Source: Kibdelosporangium banguiense
Lineage (GTDB): Bacteria; Actinomycetota; Actinomycetes; Mycobacteriales; Pseudonocardiaceae
Assembly: GCF_017876405.1 (NCBI RefSeq)
Contig: NZ_JAGINW010000001.1
Span: 3,423,203-3,487,202 of the forward strand
Reading direction: 5' to 3'
DNA length: 64,000 nucleotides
Each line of letters opens with the position of its first letter. The first letter of the stretch is position 1. The notes below the pieces were generated by a model that saw only the letters and a list, made by a program, of their open reading frames with translations, did not search any database and had not been told where the DNA came from. Below are positions 1 to 8,080 of this stretch, piece after piece. The position numbers and the translations under genes were made by a program.

Positions 1-2
1 CC

Positions 3-638
3 GCAACGGTGACCGGCAAGCCGATCGACCAGATGCGAGTGGTCATCGCGGGCGCGGGCTCGTCGGGCATCGCGTGCGCGAAGATCCTGATCGCGGCCGG
101 CGTCGGTGAGGTCACCCTGCTGGACTCGCGCGGGATCATCCACCCCGGCCGGGACGGCCTGAACGCCTACAAGGCCGAGCTTGCGGAGATCACCAACGCC
201 AGAGGCCTGCGCGGCGGTATCGCGGACGCGTTGCGGGGCGCGGATGTCTTCATCGGCCTGTCCTCCTCGCAGGTCCCCGAGGAGCTGATCGCCTCGATGG
301 CCCCGCAGGCCATCGTGTTCGCACTGTCCAATCCGGACCCCGAGATCCACCCGGACATCGCGCGCAGGCACGCCGCCGTGGTGGCCACCGGCCGCAGCGA
401 CTTCCCGAACCAGATCAACAACGTCTCGGCCTTCCCGGGGATCTTCCGCGGCGCCCTGGACGCGGGCGCCCGGCGGATCACCGAGAACATGAAGCTGGCC
501 GCGGCCGAGGCGATCGCCGCCTGCGCGACCGACGAGCTCGACGCCGACCACATCATGCCGAGCGCGTTGGACCCCCGTGTTGCCCCGGAGGTGGCACAAG
601 CCGTGGCCGCCGCTGCGGTCAAGGACGGCGTTGCCTGA
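3..638 (+). CDS. NAD(P)-dependent malic enzyme, C-terminal part (5' end outside window)
   Basis: Oxidative decarboxylation of malate to pyruvate in the cytosol. Only the last 212 codons are present; the reading frame is open to the window edge, so the start lies upstream. The visible part is the NAD-binding domain: a Rossmann GAGSSGIA motif, then RGIIHPGRDGLN, GLSSSQVPEELI and ALSNPDPEIHPD, and the late segment TGRSDFPNQINNVSAFPGIFRG, all in the order seen in bacterial malic enzymes. The gene ends with TGA and is followed 21 bp later by a perfect 12-bp stem-loop. The cofactor preference cannot be judged from this fragment. Confidence 0.93.
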   Translation, partial: ATVTGKPIDQMRVVIAGAGSSGIACAKILIAAGVGEVTLLDSRGIIHPGRDGLNAYKAELAEITNARGLRGGIADALRGADVFIGLSSSQVPEELIASMAPQAIVFALSNPDPEIHPDIARRHAAVVATGRSDFPNQINNVSAFPGIFRGALDAGARRITENMKLAAAEAIAACATDELDADHIMPSALDPRVAPEVAQAVAAAAVKDGVA

Positions 639-659
639 GCGTTGCCAATATCGGGCTTG

Positions 660-690
660 AAGCGCCGCCAGACAAGCACTGGCGGCGCTT
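660..690 (+). terminator. Stem-loop terminator of the malic enzyme gene
   Basis: Perfect 12-bp inverted repeat, AAGCGCCGCCAG (660-671) with CTGGCGGCGCTT (679-690), 7-nt loop, 21 bp after the stop codon. There is no long T tract, as is common in high-GC actinomycetes. Confidence 0.75.
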
Positions 691-906
691 CGGCCTGCTC
701 ACGGCTGGCTTGATCGCGTTGGTCATTTGCGCCTCGCAACACGCCCGACATCGCCCCAGCCAGGCTGGGAGAAGCACAGCGAAAGATGTCGGTCGCGTGG
801 GGCGGGGTGGAAATGGCCGACTTTGGCGATCAAGCCTGTCCGAGCGGAGCGAGGACAATCCAACACTGCGGTAGCCTGATCGCGCGGCGGGAGGTACGTA
901 TCCAGG

Positions 907-3654
907 ATGGCGCTCGGCCCGCCCGAGTTGAGGCGCGGGAAGGGTGGCACCGTGGCCGAACTGGTCGAGCCTGCGGGGCCGGCGCGTGAATCGGTGACCG
1001 ATTCGCTGCCGGCGGAGGCGGGCTGGGTCCGGTGTTCGGACGGATTGGTGGTGCAGGCGAATCTGGGTGCGGCCACGCTGGCCGGGGTCCATTCGCCGGA
1101 GGAGCTGATCGGCCAGTCACTGGCCGGCCTGCTCGCCGAGGACACGGCCGGTCAGCGCGTCCTGCGCCCTGACGGCACATCTGTCGAGGTCACAGCTCTG
1201 CGCCTGCACGATGACGGCGGCCCGGCCACGGTTGTTTTCGCGCCTGCGGTCAACGGCCGCTTCGGCGCCGACGAATTGATCGAGGCGCAGCGCGTGTCCC
1301 GGCTCGGCAGCTTCGTCCACGAAGTCGCCGAAGGCCGGACGTACTACTCCGAGACGCTGTACGACCTGCTCGGTGCTTCCCTGGACGGTGACGACGCCGA
1401 AGCGCAGCTGCTGTTTCGCACGCACCCGGAGGACCTGCCCACGGTGGTGGAGTTCCGGGAACGGCTGATGGAGGCTCGTGAGGACGAGCCGATCGAGCTG
1501 GAACTGCGGGAACGTGAGAGCGACCGGGTCTTCTCGGTCCGCGCGCAGCCGGTGTTCGACGATGAGGGCGCTGTGTACCGGGTCCGTGGCGTCGTCCAGG
1601 ACATCACCAACCTGCGCGTGCCGGACCGTCAGCGCGGCCTGGACCGCAGACTGTTCGAGGACGCCCAGCGCGTCGCGTTGCTCGGCACATGGGCGTGGAA
1701 CACCGCAACCGGCGACTGTGTCTGGTCGACGATGCTCTATGAGTTGTTCGGCGTCGAGCCGCGAACGAGCATGACGTACGACGGCTACCTCGAATTCGTG
1801 CATCCGGATGACCGGGCCTGGGTGGACCGGACCTGGCGCCAGCTCGCGGAGAACGGCGATCCGGTGGTCTGCGAATACCGGATCGTCCGTCCTGACGGGT
1901 CAGTGCGTGTATTCCGCTGCCGCGGGGCCTCTTTCGCCGGGCGCAAGGACGGTCCGGTGATGGTCGGCACCGCACAGGACGTCACCGAGCAGCGGTCGAC
2001 CGAGAGCCGGATGCAACGCTCCAGCCAGCGGTTCACCGATCTGGTGGCGATCACCCCGGTCGGGATCGGCCTGTTCGACGCGGGTGAACGCCTGGTGGAC
2101 GCGAACGACGCGCTGTGCAGGTTGCTCGGTATGGACCTGGAACGGTTGCGGGGCATGACCGCGGAGCGGCTGACGCACCCGGACCATGATCCGGCGGCCC
2201 GGCTGGAGGCCGGCCAGCGAGTTCTGATGACCGCCGCCGGTGAGCCGGTGTACTGCGAACTCAACGTCGTCTCGTCGGTGGCCGATGACGGCCGTCGCTT
2301 CTGGCTTGTGGTGTTCCAGGACGTGACCGAACGCCTGCGGGCCGCGGAGTTGCTGCGCCACCAGGCCACCCATGACGATCTCACCGGCCTGCCGGGCCGG
2401 GCCGCGGTGAACGAGCTGTTGGCCGAGCTGCTCACCGGGCCGGACGCGAAGGATGTCGCCCTGCTGTTCTGCGACGTCGACAACTTCAAGCGAGTAAACG
2501 ATTCCCTTGGCCACGACGCCGGCGACGAGCTGTTGATCGCGCTCGCCCGGCGGCTTGAGGACGGTTTGCCTGACGGCTGTACGGCCGCGCGGATGTCCGG
2601 TGACGAGTACGTGGTGATCTGTCGTGACCAGACCAAGGTCGGTGGTGTCGACGAGCTGGCCAACAAGGTCGCGCACCTGTTCCGGACCGCGGTTCCGGTG
2701 CGGGATCAGCTTTTGCGGGTCTCGGCGTCGGTCGGCGCGGCCGTGCCGACGTGCCCGGAGACGACGGGCGCGGACTTGCTGCGGTTCGCCGACGCGGCCA
2801 TGTTCGAGGCGAAAAGACGTGGTGCCGGGCGGGTTTCGCTCGCCAACGCGGCACTGATCGCGTCCGCGGACAGCCAGATGGTGCTGGAAGGCCAGTTGCG
2901 CGAGGCGTTGGGCAACGACGGTCTCGAACTGCACTATCAGCCGGTCGTCGGGGTGGACGGGGCGATCCTGTCGGCCGAGGCGCTGGTGCGCTGGCCGCAC
3001 CCGGACCGGGGCTTACTCACCCCGGGCCAGTTCCTGCCGGTCGCCGAACAGGGCGACCTGCTGCGTGACCTGGACCGGTGGGTGTTGCGGACGGCGTTGC
3101 AGGAGGCCAAGACCTGGCCGGTGGTGGACGGCCGCCAGGTGTCGGTGGCGATCAACCTGGCCGGCCTGGTGCCCGGCGACCCGGAGTTCGTCGACGTGGT
3201 GGCGACCGCGATCGCGGGTTCCGGTGTGGAATGGGAACGAGTCGTGCTCGAGCTCGTGGAGACGAGCTTCGTGGATCTGCCGTCGCGCAGCCGGACCGCG
3301 ATGGCCGATCTGGTCAGCCGGGGCGTCCGGTTCGCTGTGGACGACTTCGGCACCGGATACTCCTCTTTGGCCAGGCTGAAGGACCTGCCTGCGCAGATCA
3401 TCAAGGTGGACCGAAGGTTCGTGGCCGGGATCGGCACCGACGAGTCGGATTTCGCCGTTGCGCGTGCGGTGGTCGATTTGGCCCGTGCGATGGGCCGCAG
3501 TTGTGTGGCCGAAGGTGTCGAGACGGCTACCCAGTTCTCGATGTTGCGGGACATCGGTGTGGACGCCTATCAGGGCTGGTTGATGTCGCGCGCCGTGCCT
3601 GCCGAGGCGTTCCGGGCGTTGCTGGGCCTGGGGCCGCTGCACGTGCCCAAGTAG
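907..3654 (+). CDS. PAS-repeat GGDEF-EAL cyclic-di-GMP turnover protein
   Basis: Signalling protein that makes or breaks cyclic di-GMP, here 915 aa without membrane segments, so probably cytosolic. Visible domains: a weak N-terminal PAS region, two PAS domains around residues 125-235 and 250-360 (with FVHPDD), a third PAS at about 370-485, GGDEF at about 488-650 (HDDLTGLPGR, FCDVDNFKRVND), and EAL at about 665-905. The GGDEF signature reads SGDEY near residue 563, so cyclase activity is doubtful. The EAL domain keeps EALVRW near 688 and DDFGTGYSS near 811, so phosphodiesterase activity is likely. The start is uncertain: ATG 907 has a purine-rich run 12 nt upstream, whereas GTG 952 is preceded by GGAAGGG at better spacing. 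It stands alone between two unrelated units. Confidence 0.92.
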   Translation: MALGPPELRRGKGGTVAELVEPAGPARESVTDSLPAEAGWVRCSDGLVVQANLGAATLAGVHSPEELIGQSLAGLLAEDTAGQRVLRPDGTSVEVTALRLHDDGGPATVVFAPAVNGRFGADELIEAQRVSRLGSFVHEVAEGRTYYSETLYDLLGASLDGDDAEAQLLFRTHPEDLPTVVEFRERLMEAREDEPIELELRERESDRVFSVRAQPVFDDEGAVYRVRGVVQDITNLRVPDRQRGLDRRLFEDAQRVALLGTWAWNTATGDCVWSTMLYELFGVEPRTSMTYDGYLEFVHPDDRAWVDRTWRQLAENGDPVVCEYRIVRPDGSVRVFRCRGASFAGRKDGPVMVGTAQDVTEQRSTESRMQRSSQRFTDLVAITPVGIGLFDAGERLVDANDALCRLLGMDLERLRGMTAERLTHPDHDPAARLEAGQRVLMTAAGEPVYCELNVVSSVADDGRRFWLVVFQDVTERLRAAELLRHQATHDDLTGLPGRAAVNELLAELLTGPDAKDVALLFCDVDNFKRVNDSLGHDAGDELLIALARRLEDGLPDGCTAARMSGDEYVVICRDQTKVGGVDELANKVAHLFRTAVPVRDQLLRVSASVGAAVPTCPETTGADLLRFADAAMFEAKRRGAGRVSLANAALIASADSQMVLEGQLREALGNDGLELHYQPVVGVDGAILSAEALVRWPHPDRGLLTPGQFLPVAEQGDLLRDLDRWVLRTALQEAKTWPVVDGRQVSVAINLAGLVPGDPEFVDVVATAIAGSGVEWERVVLELVETSFVDLPSRSRTAMADLVSRGVRFAVDDFGTGYSSLARLKDLPAQIIKVDRRFVAGIGTDESDFAVARAVVDLARAMGRSCVAEGVETATQFSMLRDIGVDAYQGWLMSRAVPAEAFRALLGLGPLHVPK

Positions 3655-3715
3655 GGCTCCACGCTGGCCATATGCTGGAATTCCGTGCCGTTGTCGGTGC
3701 CCCGGGATAGGGTCT

Positions 3716-4855
3716 TTGAGACTTGAGGTGGCCGGCGAGGGGCTGCCCGCGACGACAGGGGCCCCGGTGATCGAGTTCCGGGACGTGACCAAGCAGTACC
3801 CAGACGGGACCATCGCGGTGGACAAGCTGAACCTGACCGTGCAGGCGGGCACGATCACGGTGTTCGTCGGGCCGTCCGGCTGCGGCAAGACCACCTCACT
3901 GCGGATGGTCAACCGCATGATCGAGGCGAGCTCGGGCACCATCCTGATCGACGGCAAGGACATCCGGGACTCCGAGCCCGCGTCGCTGCGCCGCGGCATC
4001 GGGTACGTGATCCAGCAGGCGGGGCTGTTCCCGCATCGCACTGTGCTGGACAACGTGGCGACAGTGCCGCTGCTGTCCGGATGGGACAAGAAGAAAGCCC
4101 GCGCCAGGGCCGCCGAGTTGCTGGAGACCGTCGGCCTGGCCCCGGAGATGGGCAAGCGGTACCCGGTCCAGCTCTCCGGCGGGCAGCAGCAGCGTGTGGG
4201 CGTCGCGCGGGCGCTCGCCGCCGATCCGCCGATCCTGCTGATGGACGAGCCGTTCAGCGCCGTGGACCCGGTGGTCCGCGAGGATCTGCAGAAGGAGTTG
4301 CTGCGCCTGCAGGACGAACTGGACAAGACGATCGTGTTCGTCACCCACGACATCGACGAAGCCGTCCGGATCGGCGAAAAGGTCGCTGTGTTCCGCAAAG
4401 GCGGTGTGCTGGCGCAGTACGGCACGCCTGCCGAGGTGCTGCGGACGCCCGCGGACGAGTTCGTTTCCGGCTTCGTCGGCCGGGACCGCGGTTATCGTGG
4501 ACTGTCTTTTGTGGGCTCCGAAGGTGTCGAGATCGACCAGACGGCCACGGCGACGATCGGCAAACCGTTTTCCGGCGCCGCCGACTGGGTGCTCGTGCTC
4601 GACGCGGAGGGCCGTCCGTGCGGCTGGCTGCCGCCAGGAGCCACTGTGGACGGTGACTTGACGCCGGATTCCTTGGTGGCGGGCGGTTCTTTGTACACAA
4701 CAGGAACCCCGTTGCGAGGTGCGCTGGATTCGGCACTGTCCTCGCCGACCAGTTGTGGTGTCGTGGTCGACGAGGACGGCAAATACCTCGGTGTGATCTC
4801 CGCGCGCAAGGTGCTCGATCTGATCGAGAACCATTCGCGATCGGCCCAGGCATGA
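3716..4855 (+). CDS. Osmolyte (glycine betaine/choline-type) ABC importer ATPase
   Basis: ATP-binding subunit of an OpuC/ProU-type importer. Walker A GPSGCGKTT at about residues 52-60, Q-loop VIQQAG, signature LSGGQQQRVGVARAL from about 153, Walker B ILLMDEPF near 173, and H-loop VTHD. The tail of about 130 residues after the ATPase core is where this family carries CBS-type regulatory modules; it is poorly conserved here. Length 379 aa is normal for OpuCA. The start is uncertain: TTG 3716 is the longest, while GTG 3728 and GTG 3767 (giving V-I-E-F-R-D) are possible. The stop overlaps the next ATG (ATGA), so the four genes form one operon. Substrate is inferred from the family, not seen. Confidence 0.9.
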   Translation: MRLEVAGEGLPATTGAPVIEFRDVTKQYPDGTIAVDKLNLTVQAGTITVFVGPSGCGKTTSLRMVNRMIEASSGTILIDGKDIRDSEPASLRRGIGYVIQQAGLFPHRTVLDNVATVPLLSGWDKKKARARAAELLETVGLAPEMGKRYPVQLSGGQQQRVGVARALAADPPILLMDEPFSAVDPVVREDLQKELLRLQDELDKTIVFVTHDIDEAVRIGEKVAVFRKGGVLAQYGTPAEVLRTPADEFVSGFVGRDRGYRGLSFVGSEGVEIDQTATATIGKPFSGAADWVLVLDAEGRPCGWLPPGATVDGDLTPDSLVAGGSLYTTGTPLRGALDSALSSPTSCGVVVDEDGKYLGVISARKVLDLIENHSRSAQA

Positions 4856-5508
4856 ACTGGGTCGGCAACAACATCGACCGGATCGTCGAGCTCACCGGTT
4901 CGCACCTGGTGATCTCGCTGATCCCGGTACTGCTCGGGCTGGTCATCTCGGTGCCGCTCGGCTGGGTGGCCAGCCGCTCGCCGGTGGCCAGGGCGATCCT
5001 GGTGCCCGCGGCCAGCATCCTGTACACGATCCCGTCGCTGGTGCTGTTCCTGGTCCTGCCGCCCCTGCTGGGAACCAGGATTCTCGACCAGATCAACGTG
5101 ATCGTCGCGCTGACCATCTACACCGTCGCGCTGCTGGTCCGCTCCGTCTCAGACGCGCTCCTCGCGGTCCCGCCGCAGGTGATCGCGGCGGCGAACGCGA
5201 TGGGTTACAAGCCGGTCCGCCGGTTCTTCGGCGTGGAGCTGCCGTTGGCGGTGCCAGTGCTGATCGCGGGCCTGCGCGTGGCCACGGTCTCCAACATCAG
5301 CCTGACCAGCGTCGCGGCGATTCTCGGTGTGCCGCAACTGGGTGCACTGTTCACCGACGGGTTCGCAGTGGGCAACTACGACGAGATCATCGCTGCGATC
5401 GTGCTGATCTTCCTGCTCGCGATGATCTTCGACGGCCTGCTGTTGCTGATCGGCCGCGTGCTGACGCCGTGGGCCAGGGCCGGGCAGCAAGTGGAGGCCT
5501 CGAAATGA
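4852..5508 (+). CDS. Osmolyte ABC importer permease 1
   Basis: Integral membrane permease of the same importer, 218 aa, about six hydrophobic segments. The start ATG 4852 overlaps the ATPase stop (ATGA) and gives MNWVGNNIDRIVELTG; longer upstream readings in this frame lie inside the ATPase gene and are not coding. The binding-protein-dependent transport signature is recognisable at PPQVIAAANAMGYKPVRRF, followed by ELPLAVPVLIAGLR, the EAA loop that contacts the ATPase. Proteins of this OpuCB/ProW type work as a pair with a second permease, here the next gene. Confidence 0.9.
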   Translation: MNWVGNNIDRIVELTGSHLVISLIPVLLGLVISVPLGWVASRSPVARAILVPAASILYTIPSLVLFLVLPPLLGTRILDQINVIVALTIYTVALLVRSVSDALLAVPPQVIAAANAMGYKPVRRFFGVELPLAVPVLIAGLRVATVSNISLTSVAAILGVPQLGALFTDGFAVGNYDEIIAAIVLIFLLAMIFDGLLLLIGRVLTPWARAGQQVEASK

Positions 5509-6224
5509 ACAACTTCGGCAACGCCTTCGCATGGCTCTTCGAACCCGCGCAGTGGTCCGGCTCGACCGGCATTCCCACGCGGATCCTGGAACATCTCGGC
5601 TACACCGGGCTCGCGGTCCTGCTGGGCCTGGTGATCGCGGTTCCGATCGGCGCGCTGATCGGGCACACCGGCAAAGCCGGGATCCTGGTCGGCGCGGTCA
5701 ACGGCCTGCGCGCGATCCCCGAGCTCGGCCTGCTGATCCTGCTGGTGCTACTGATGGGGATCGGCCTGCTGCCGGTCACCCTCGCGCTGATCGTGCTGGC
5801 TATTCCACCGATCCTGGCGGGCACGTACGCGGGAATCCGCAACGTCGACCGTTCCGTTGTGGACGCTGCCCGCGGTATGGGCATGCGCGAGGGGCGCATC
5901 CTGTGGAGCGTCGAGCTGCCCAACGCTTTGCCTTTGATCCTGGGCGGTGTGCGTGCGGCCGCGCTGCAAGTCCTTGCCACGGCGACGATCGCGGCCTACG
6001 TCTCGCTCGGCGGGCTTGGCCGGTACGTGATCGACGGTCTGTACATCCGTGACTTCTCGCAGGCGCTCGGTGGCACGTACGTCATCGCCGCCCTCGCGCT
6101 GGTCGTCGAAGGGCTGCTGATCGGTCTGCAGTGGCTTGTCGTCTCGCGCGGCCTGCGCCGCAACCCGACCCGGCGTCGTGACCGCAAAGTCCGGCCCGTT
6201 GATGTAGCAATAGAAACCGCATGA
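5505..6224 (+). CDS. Osmolyte ABC importer permease 2
   Basis: Second permease of the importer, 239 aa, several transmembrane helices. ATG 5505 overlaps the stop of permease 1 (ATGA) and has a GGAGG ribosome site about 8 nt upstream. The EAA-type loop is visible at VDAARGMGMREGRILWSVELP. It is similar in layout to the first permease, which fits the OpuCB/OpuCD heterodimer. A short hydrophilic basic tail (RRNPTRRRDRK) follows the last helix. Next comes the binding lipoprotein. Confidence 0.9.
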   Translation: MNNFGNAFAWLFEPAQWSGSTGIPTRILEHLGYTGLAVLLGLVIAVPIGALIGHTGKAGILVGAVNGLRAIPELGLLILLVLLMGIGLLPVTLALIVLAIPPILAGTYAGIRNVDRSVVDAARGMGMREGRILWSVELPNALPLILGGVRAAALQVLATATIAAYVSLGGLGRYVIDGLYIRDFSQALGGTYVIAALALVVEGLLIGLQWLVVSRGLRRNPTRRRDRKVRPVDVAIETA

Positions 6225-6235
6225 GGAGATCAACA

Positions 6236-7153
6236 ATGAGGCGCACACTGGCAGGGCTGGCGACCGTTGTCGCGGCATCGCTCGCGCTGACCGCATGCGG
6301 GGGCTCGTCCGACCCGCTCGCGGGCAACAACGCGACAGGCAATCCGGCACCGGCCGACACGATCATCGTGGGTTCGGCGAACTTCGCCGAGAGCAGGCTG
6401 CTGGCCGAGATCTACGCCCAGGCGCTGTCGGCCAAGGGCGTGAAGGTCGAGAAGAAGCTGGGCATCGGCAGCCGGGAGACGTACTTCCCTGGCATCCAGG
6501 ACGGCTCGATCGACCTGGTGCCCGAGTACACCGGCGTGCTGATGCAGTACATCGACAAGACCAAGACCGCGACCAGCCCCGACGAGGTGTACGCCGAGCT
6601 GAAGAAGGTCCTGCCGCAGACTCTGACCGTGCTGGACAAGGCGTCGGCAGAGGACAAGGACGCGGTGGTCATCACCAAGGAGACCGCGGCCAGGTACAAC
6701 GCCAAGTCGATCGCGGACCTGACCGCGCACGCCGGTGAGATGGTCTTCGGCGGGCCGCCGGAGTTCCAGCAGCGGCCGGACGGCATCCCGGGCCTCAAGG
6801 AGCGCTACGGGCTGAACTTCAAGGAGTACAAGTCCCTGGAGCCGGGCCCGATCACCGCCAAAGCCCTGCTCGACGGTGACATCCAGGCCGCGGACATCTT
6901 CACCACCGAAGCCTCGATCGAGCAGAACGGCTTCGTCGTGCTGGACGACCCGAAGAACAACTTCGCCGCCCAGAACGTCGTGCCGGTGCTCAACGCCAAG
7001 AAGGCATCCGACGTGGTGAAGACGACGCTGAACAAGATCTCGGCGAAGCTGGACACCAAGACACTGCTCGACCTCAACGGCAAGCTGGCCGCCCCGGACA
7101 AGCCGGACGCGTCCAAGGTCGCGCAGGACTGGCTGGCCTCAGCCGGTATCTGA
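6236..7153 (+). CDS. Osmolyte ABC importer substrate-binding lipoprotein
   Basis: Extracytoplasmic solute-binding protein of the OpuAC/OsmoX class, 305 aa. It begins with a lipoprotein signal (MRRTLAGLATVVAASLALTA then Cys; lipobox LTAC), so it is anchored to the outer face of the membrane. The mature part carries the family blocks GSANFAESRLLAEIYAQAL, VPEYTGVLMQY and LLDGDIQAADIFTTEASI. Start chosen at ATG 6236 because GAGGAG sits 7 nt before it; an ATG at 6221 overlaps the permease stop but lacks this spacing. It ends the four-gene operon, with a strong hairpin after it. Ligand (glycine betaine, choline or carnitine) cannot be told apart from sequence alone. Confidence 0.9.
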   Translation: MRRTLAGLATVVAASLALTACGGSSDPLAGNNATGNPAPADTIIVGSANFAESRLLAEIYAQALSAKGVKVEKKLGIGSRETYFPGIQDGSIDLVPEYTGVLMQYIDKTKTATSPDEVYAELKKVLPQTLTVLDKASAEDKDAVVITKETAARYNAKSIADLTAHAGEMVFGGPPEFQQRPDGIPGLKERYGLNFKEYKSLEPGPITAKALLDGDIQAADIFTTEASIEQNGFVVLDDPKNNFAAQNVVPVLNAKKASDVVKTTLNKISAKLDTKTLLDLNGKLAAPDKPDASKVAQDWLASAGI

Positions 7154-7165
7154 TCATCTGCGGAG

Positions 7166-7194
7166 AACGCGGGTTCCGCTGGGGAACCCGCGTT
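7166..7194. terminator. Bidirectional terminator between importer operon and reductase gene
   Basis: Perfect 12-bp stem AACGCGGGTTCC (7166-7177) / GGAACCCGCGTT (7183-7194) with a 5-nt loop and a short T stretch on the plus strand. It lies between two convergent genes whose stops are 7153 and 7197. Confidence 0.85.
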
Positions 7195-7196
7195 TC

Positions 7197-7994
7197 TCAT
7201 GCCCGGAAGTCGGCCGCGTGGTCTTCGGCCCATTCGCGGAAGGTCTTGGCGGGCCTGCCAGTCAGCTCCTCCACTGTGGACGTTATGGCCTCGGGTGTCT
7301 CGAGCATGCCTGCCCAGGCGCCGAGTGCGCTGTCGATCAGCTGCTGCGGCCAGCCTGCCGCCGTCATGTCGGCTTTGGCCTGTTCGGGGGAGAGTTCCTC
7401 GAAACGCAGTGGCCGGCCGATCACATCGCCGATGATCTGGACCTGCTCGATCTGGGTCACCAGTTCAGGGCCGCTCAACTCGTACTTCTTGCCGGCGTGA
7501 CCGTCTTCGGTCAGGGCGAGGACACCGACCGCGGCCATGTCGTACTCGTGGATCAACGGCCTGGCCATCTTGCCGAAGGGCGCGCGGACAACGTCGCCTG
7601 CTTTGATCTCGGGCGCGAATTCCAGTGCGTTGCCGGCGAATCCGGTCGGCCGCAGGAAAGTCCACCGCGGAGTCGCCTGCTCGATCAGGGCTTCGGCGGC
7701 AAGCGCCCAAGGGGGTTCGCCGGAGGAGGACAGGTACACGATGTGCCGGTCCGAGATGGCTTCGAGGACCGGCGCGAGGTTGTCGGCGTCGAAGAACGGC
7801 CAGACCAGGAACACCTTGTCCACGCCGTCCAGTGCTTGCTTCACACTGCCCGCATCGGTCAGATCGCCCGGTATTTCGCCGGGCAGCCCGGATGGGCGGC
7901 GGACCAGGGCGCGGACGTCGTGTCCCTGGGCGTGCAGCTGGCTCACGGCCTGCCGGCCGACTTTCCCGGTCGCCCCGGTTACGAGGATCGTCAT
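7197..7994 (-). CDS. NmrA/SDR-type NAD(P)-binding reductase
   Basis: Probable NAD(P)H-dependent oxidoreductase or redox sensor of the NmrA-like branch of atypical short-chain dehydrogenases, 265 aa, cytosolic. The N terminus MTILVTGATGKVGRQAV holds the GxxGxxG dinucleotide motif. There is no clear YxxxK catalytic pair, as usual for the NmrA branch. Start set at ATG 7994, since a SoxR/MerR-like promoter places the transcript start at or next to this codon; an ATG at 8009 would add five residues. It is divergent from an exporter gene that has the same type of box, so both probably answer to the same redox or drug signal. Physiological substrate unknown. Confidence 0.85.
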   Translation of the reverse strand: MTILVTGATGKVGRQAVSQLHAQGHDVRALVRRPSGLPGEIPGDLTDAGSVKQALDGVDKVFLVWPFFDADNLAPVLEAISDRHIVYLSSSGEPPWALAAEALIEQATPRWTFLRPTGFAGNALEFAPEIKAGDVVRAPFGKMARPLIHEYDMAAVGVLALTEDGHAGKKYELSGPELVTQIEQVQIIGDVIGRPLRFEELSPEQAKADMTAAGWPQQLIDSALGAWAGMLETPEAITSTVEELTGRPAKTFREWAEDHAADFRA

Positions 7995-8000
7995 ACCGCC

Positions 8001-8031
8001 ACTGTGCATCCTCAACCTTGGTTCAGGTCAA
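8001..8031 (-). promoter_or_regulatory. SoxR/MerR-type promoter of the NmrA-like gene
   Basis: On the minus strand: -35 TTGACC (8026-8031), 19-bp spacer, weak -10 CACAGT (8001-8006). The spacer holds the dyad CCTCAACC-TT-GGTTCAGG (8010-8027, 7 of 8 pairs). A long 19-bp spacer with a central dyad is typical of promoters untwisted by MerR-family activators. The predicted start site coincides with ATG 7994. Confidence 0.6.
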
Positions 8032-8038
8032 TCCGAGC

Positions 8039-8069
8039 TTGACCTGGAGCGCACTCCAAGTCCTAGCGT
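8039..8069 (+). promoter_or_regulatory. SoxR/MerR-type promoter of the exporter gene
   Basis: -35 TTGACC (8039-8044), 19-bp spacer, -10 TAGCGT (8064-8069). A dyad GACCTGGAG-CGCA-CTCCAAGTC (8041-8062, 8 of 9 pairs) overlaps the -35 and fills the spacer, the same layout as known SoxR sites. The predicted start is about 5 nt before ATG 8081, so the mRNA would be almost leaderless. Confidence 0.65.
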
Positions 8070-8080
8070 CAACGCACGTG

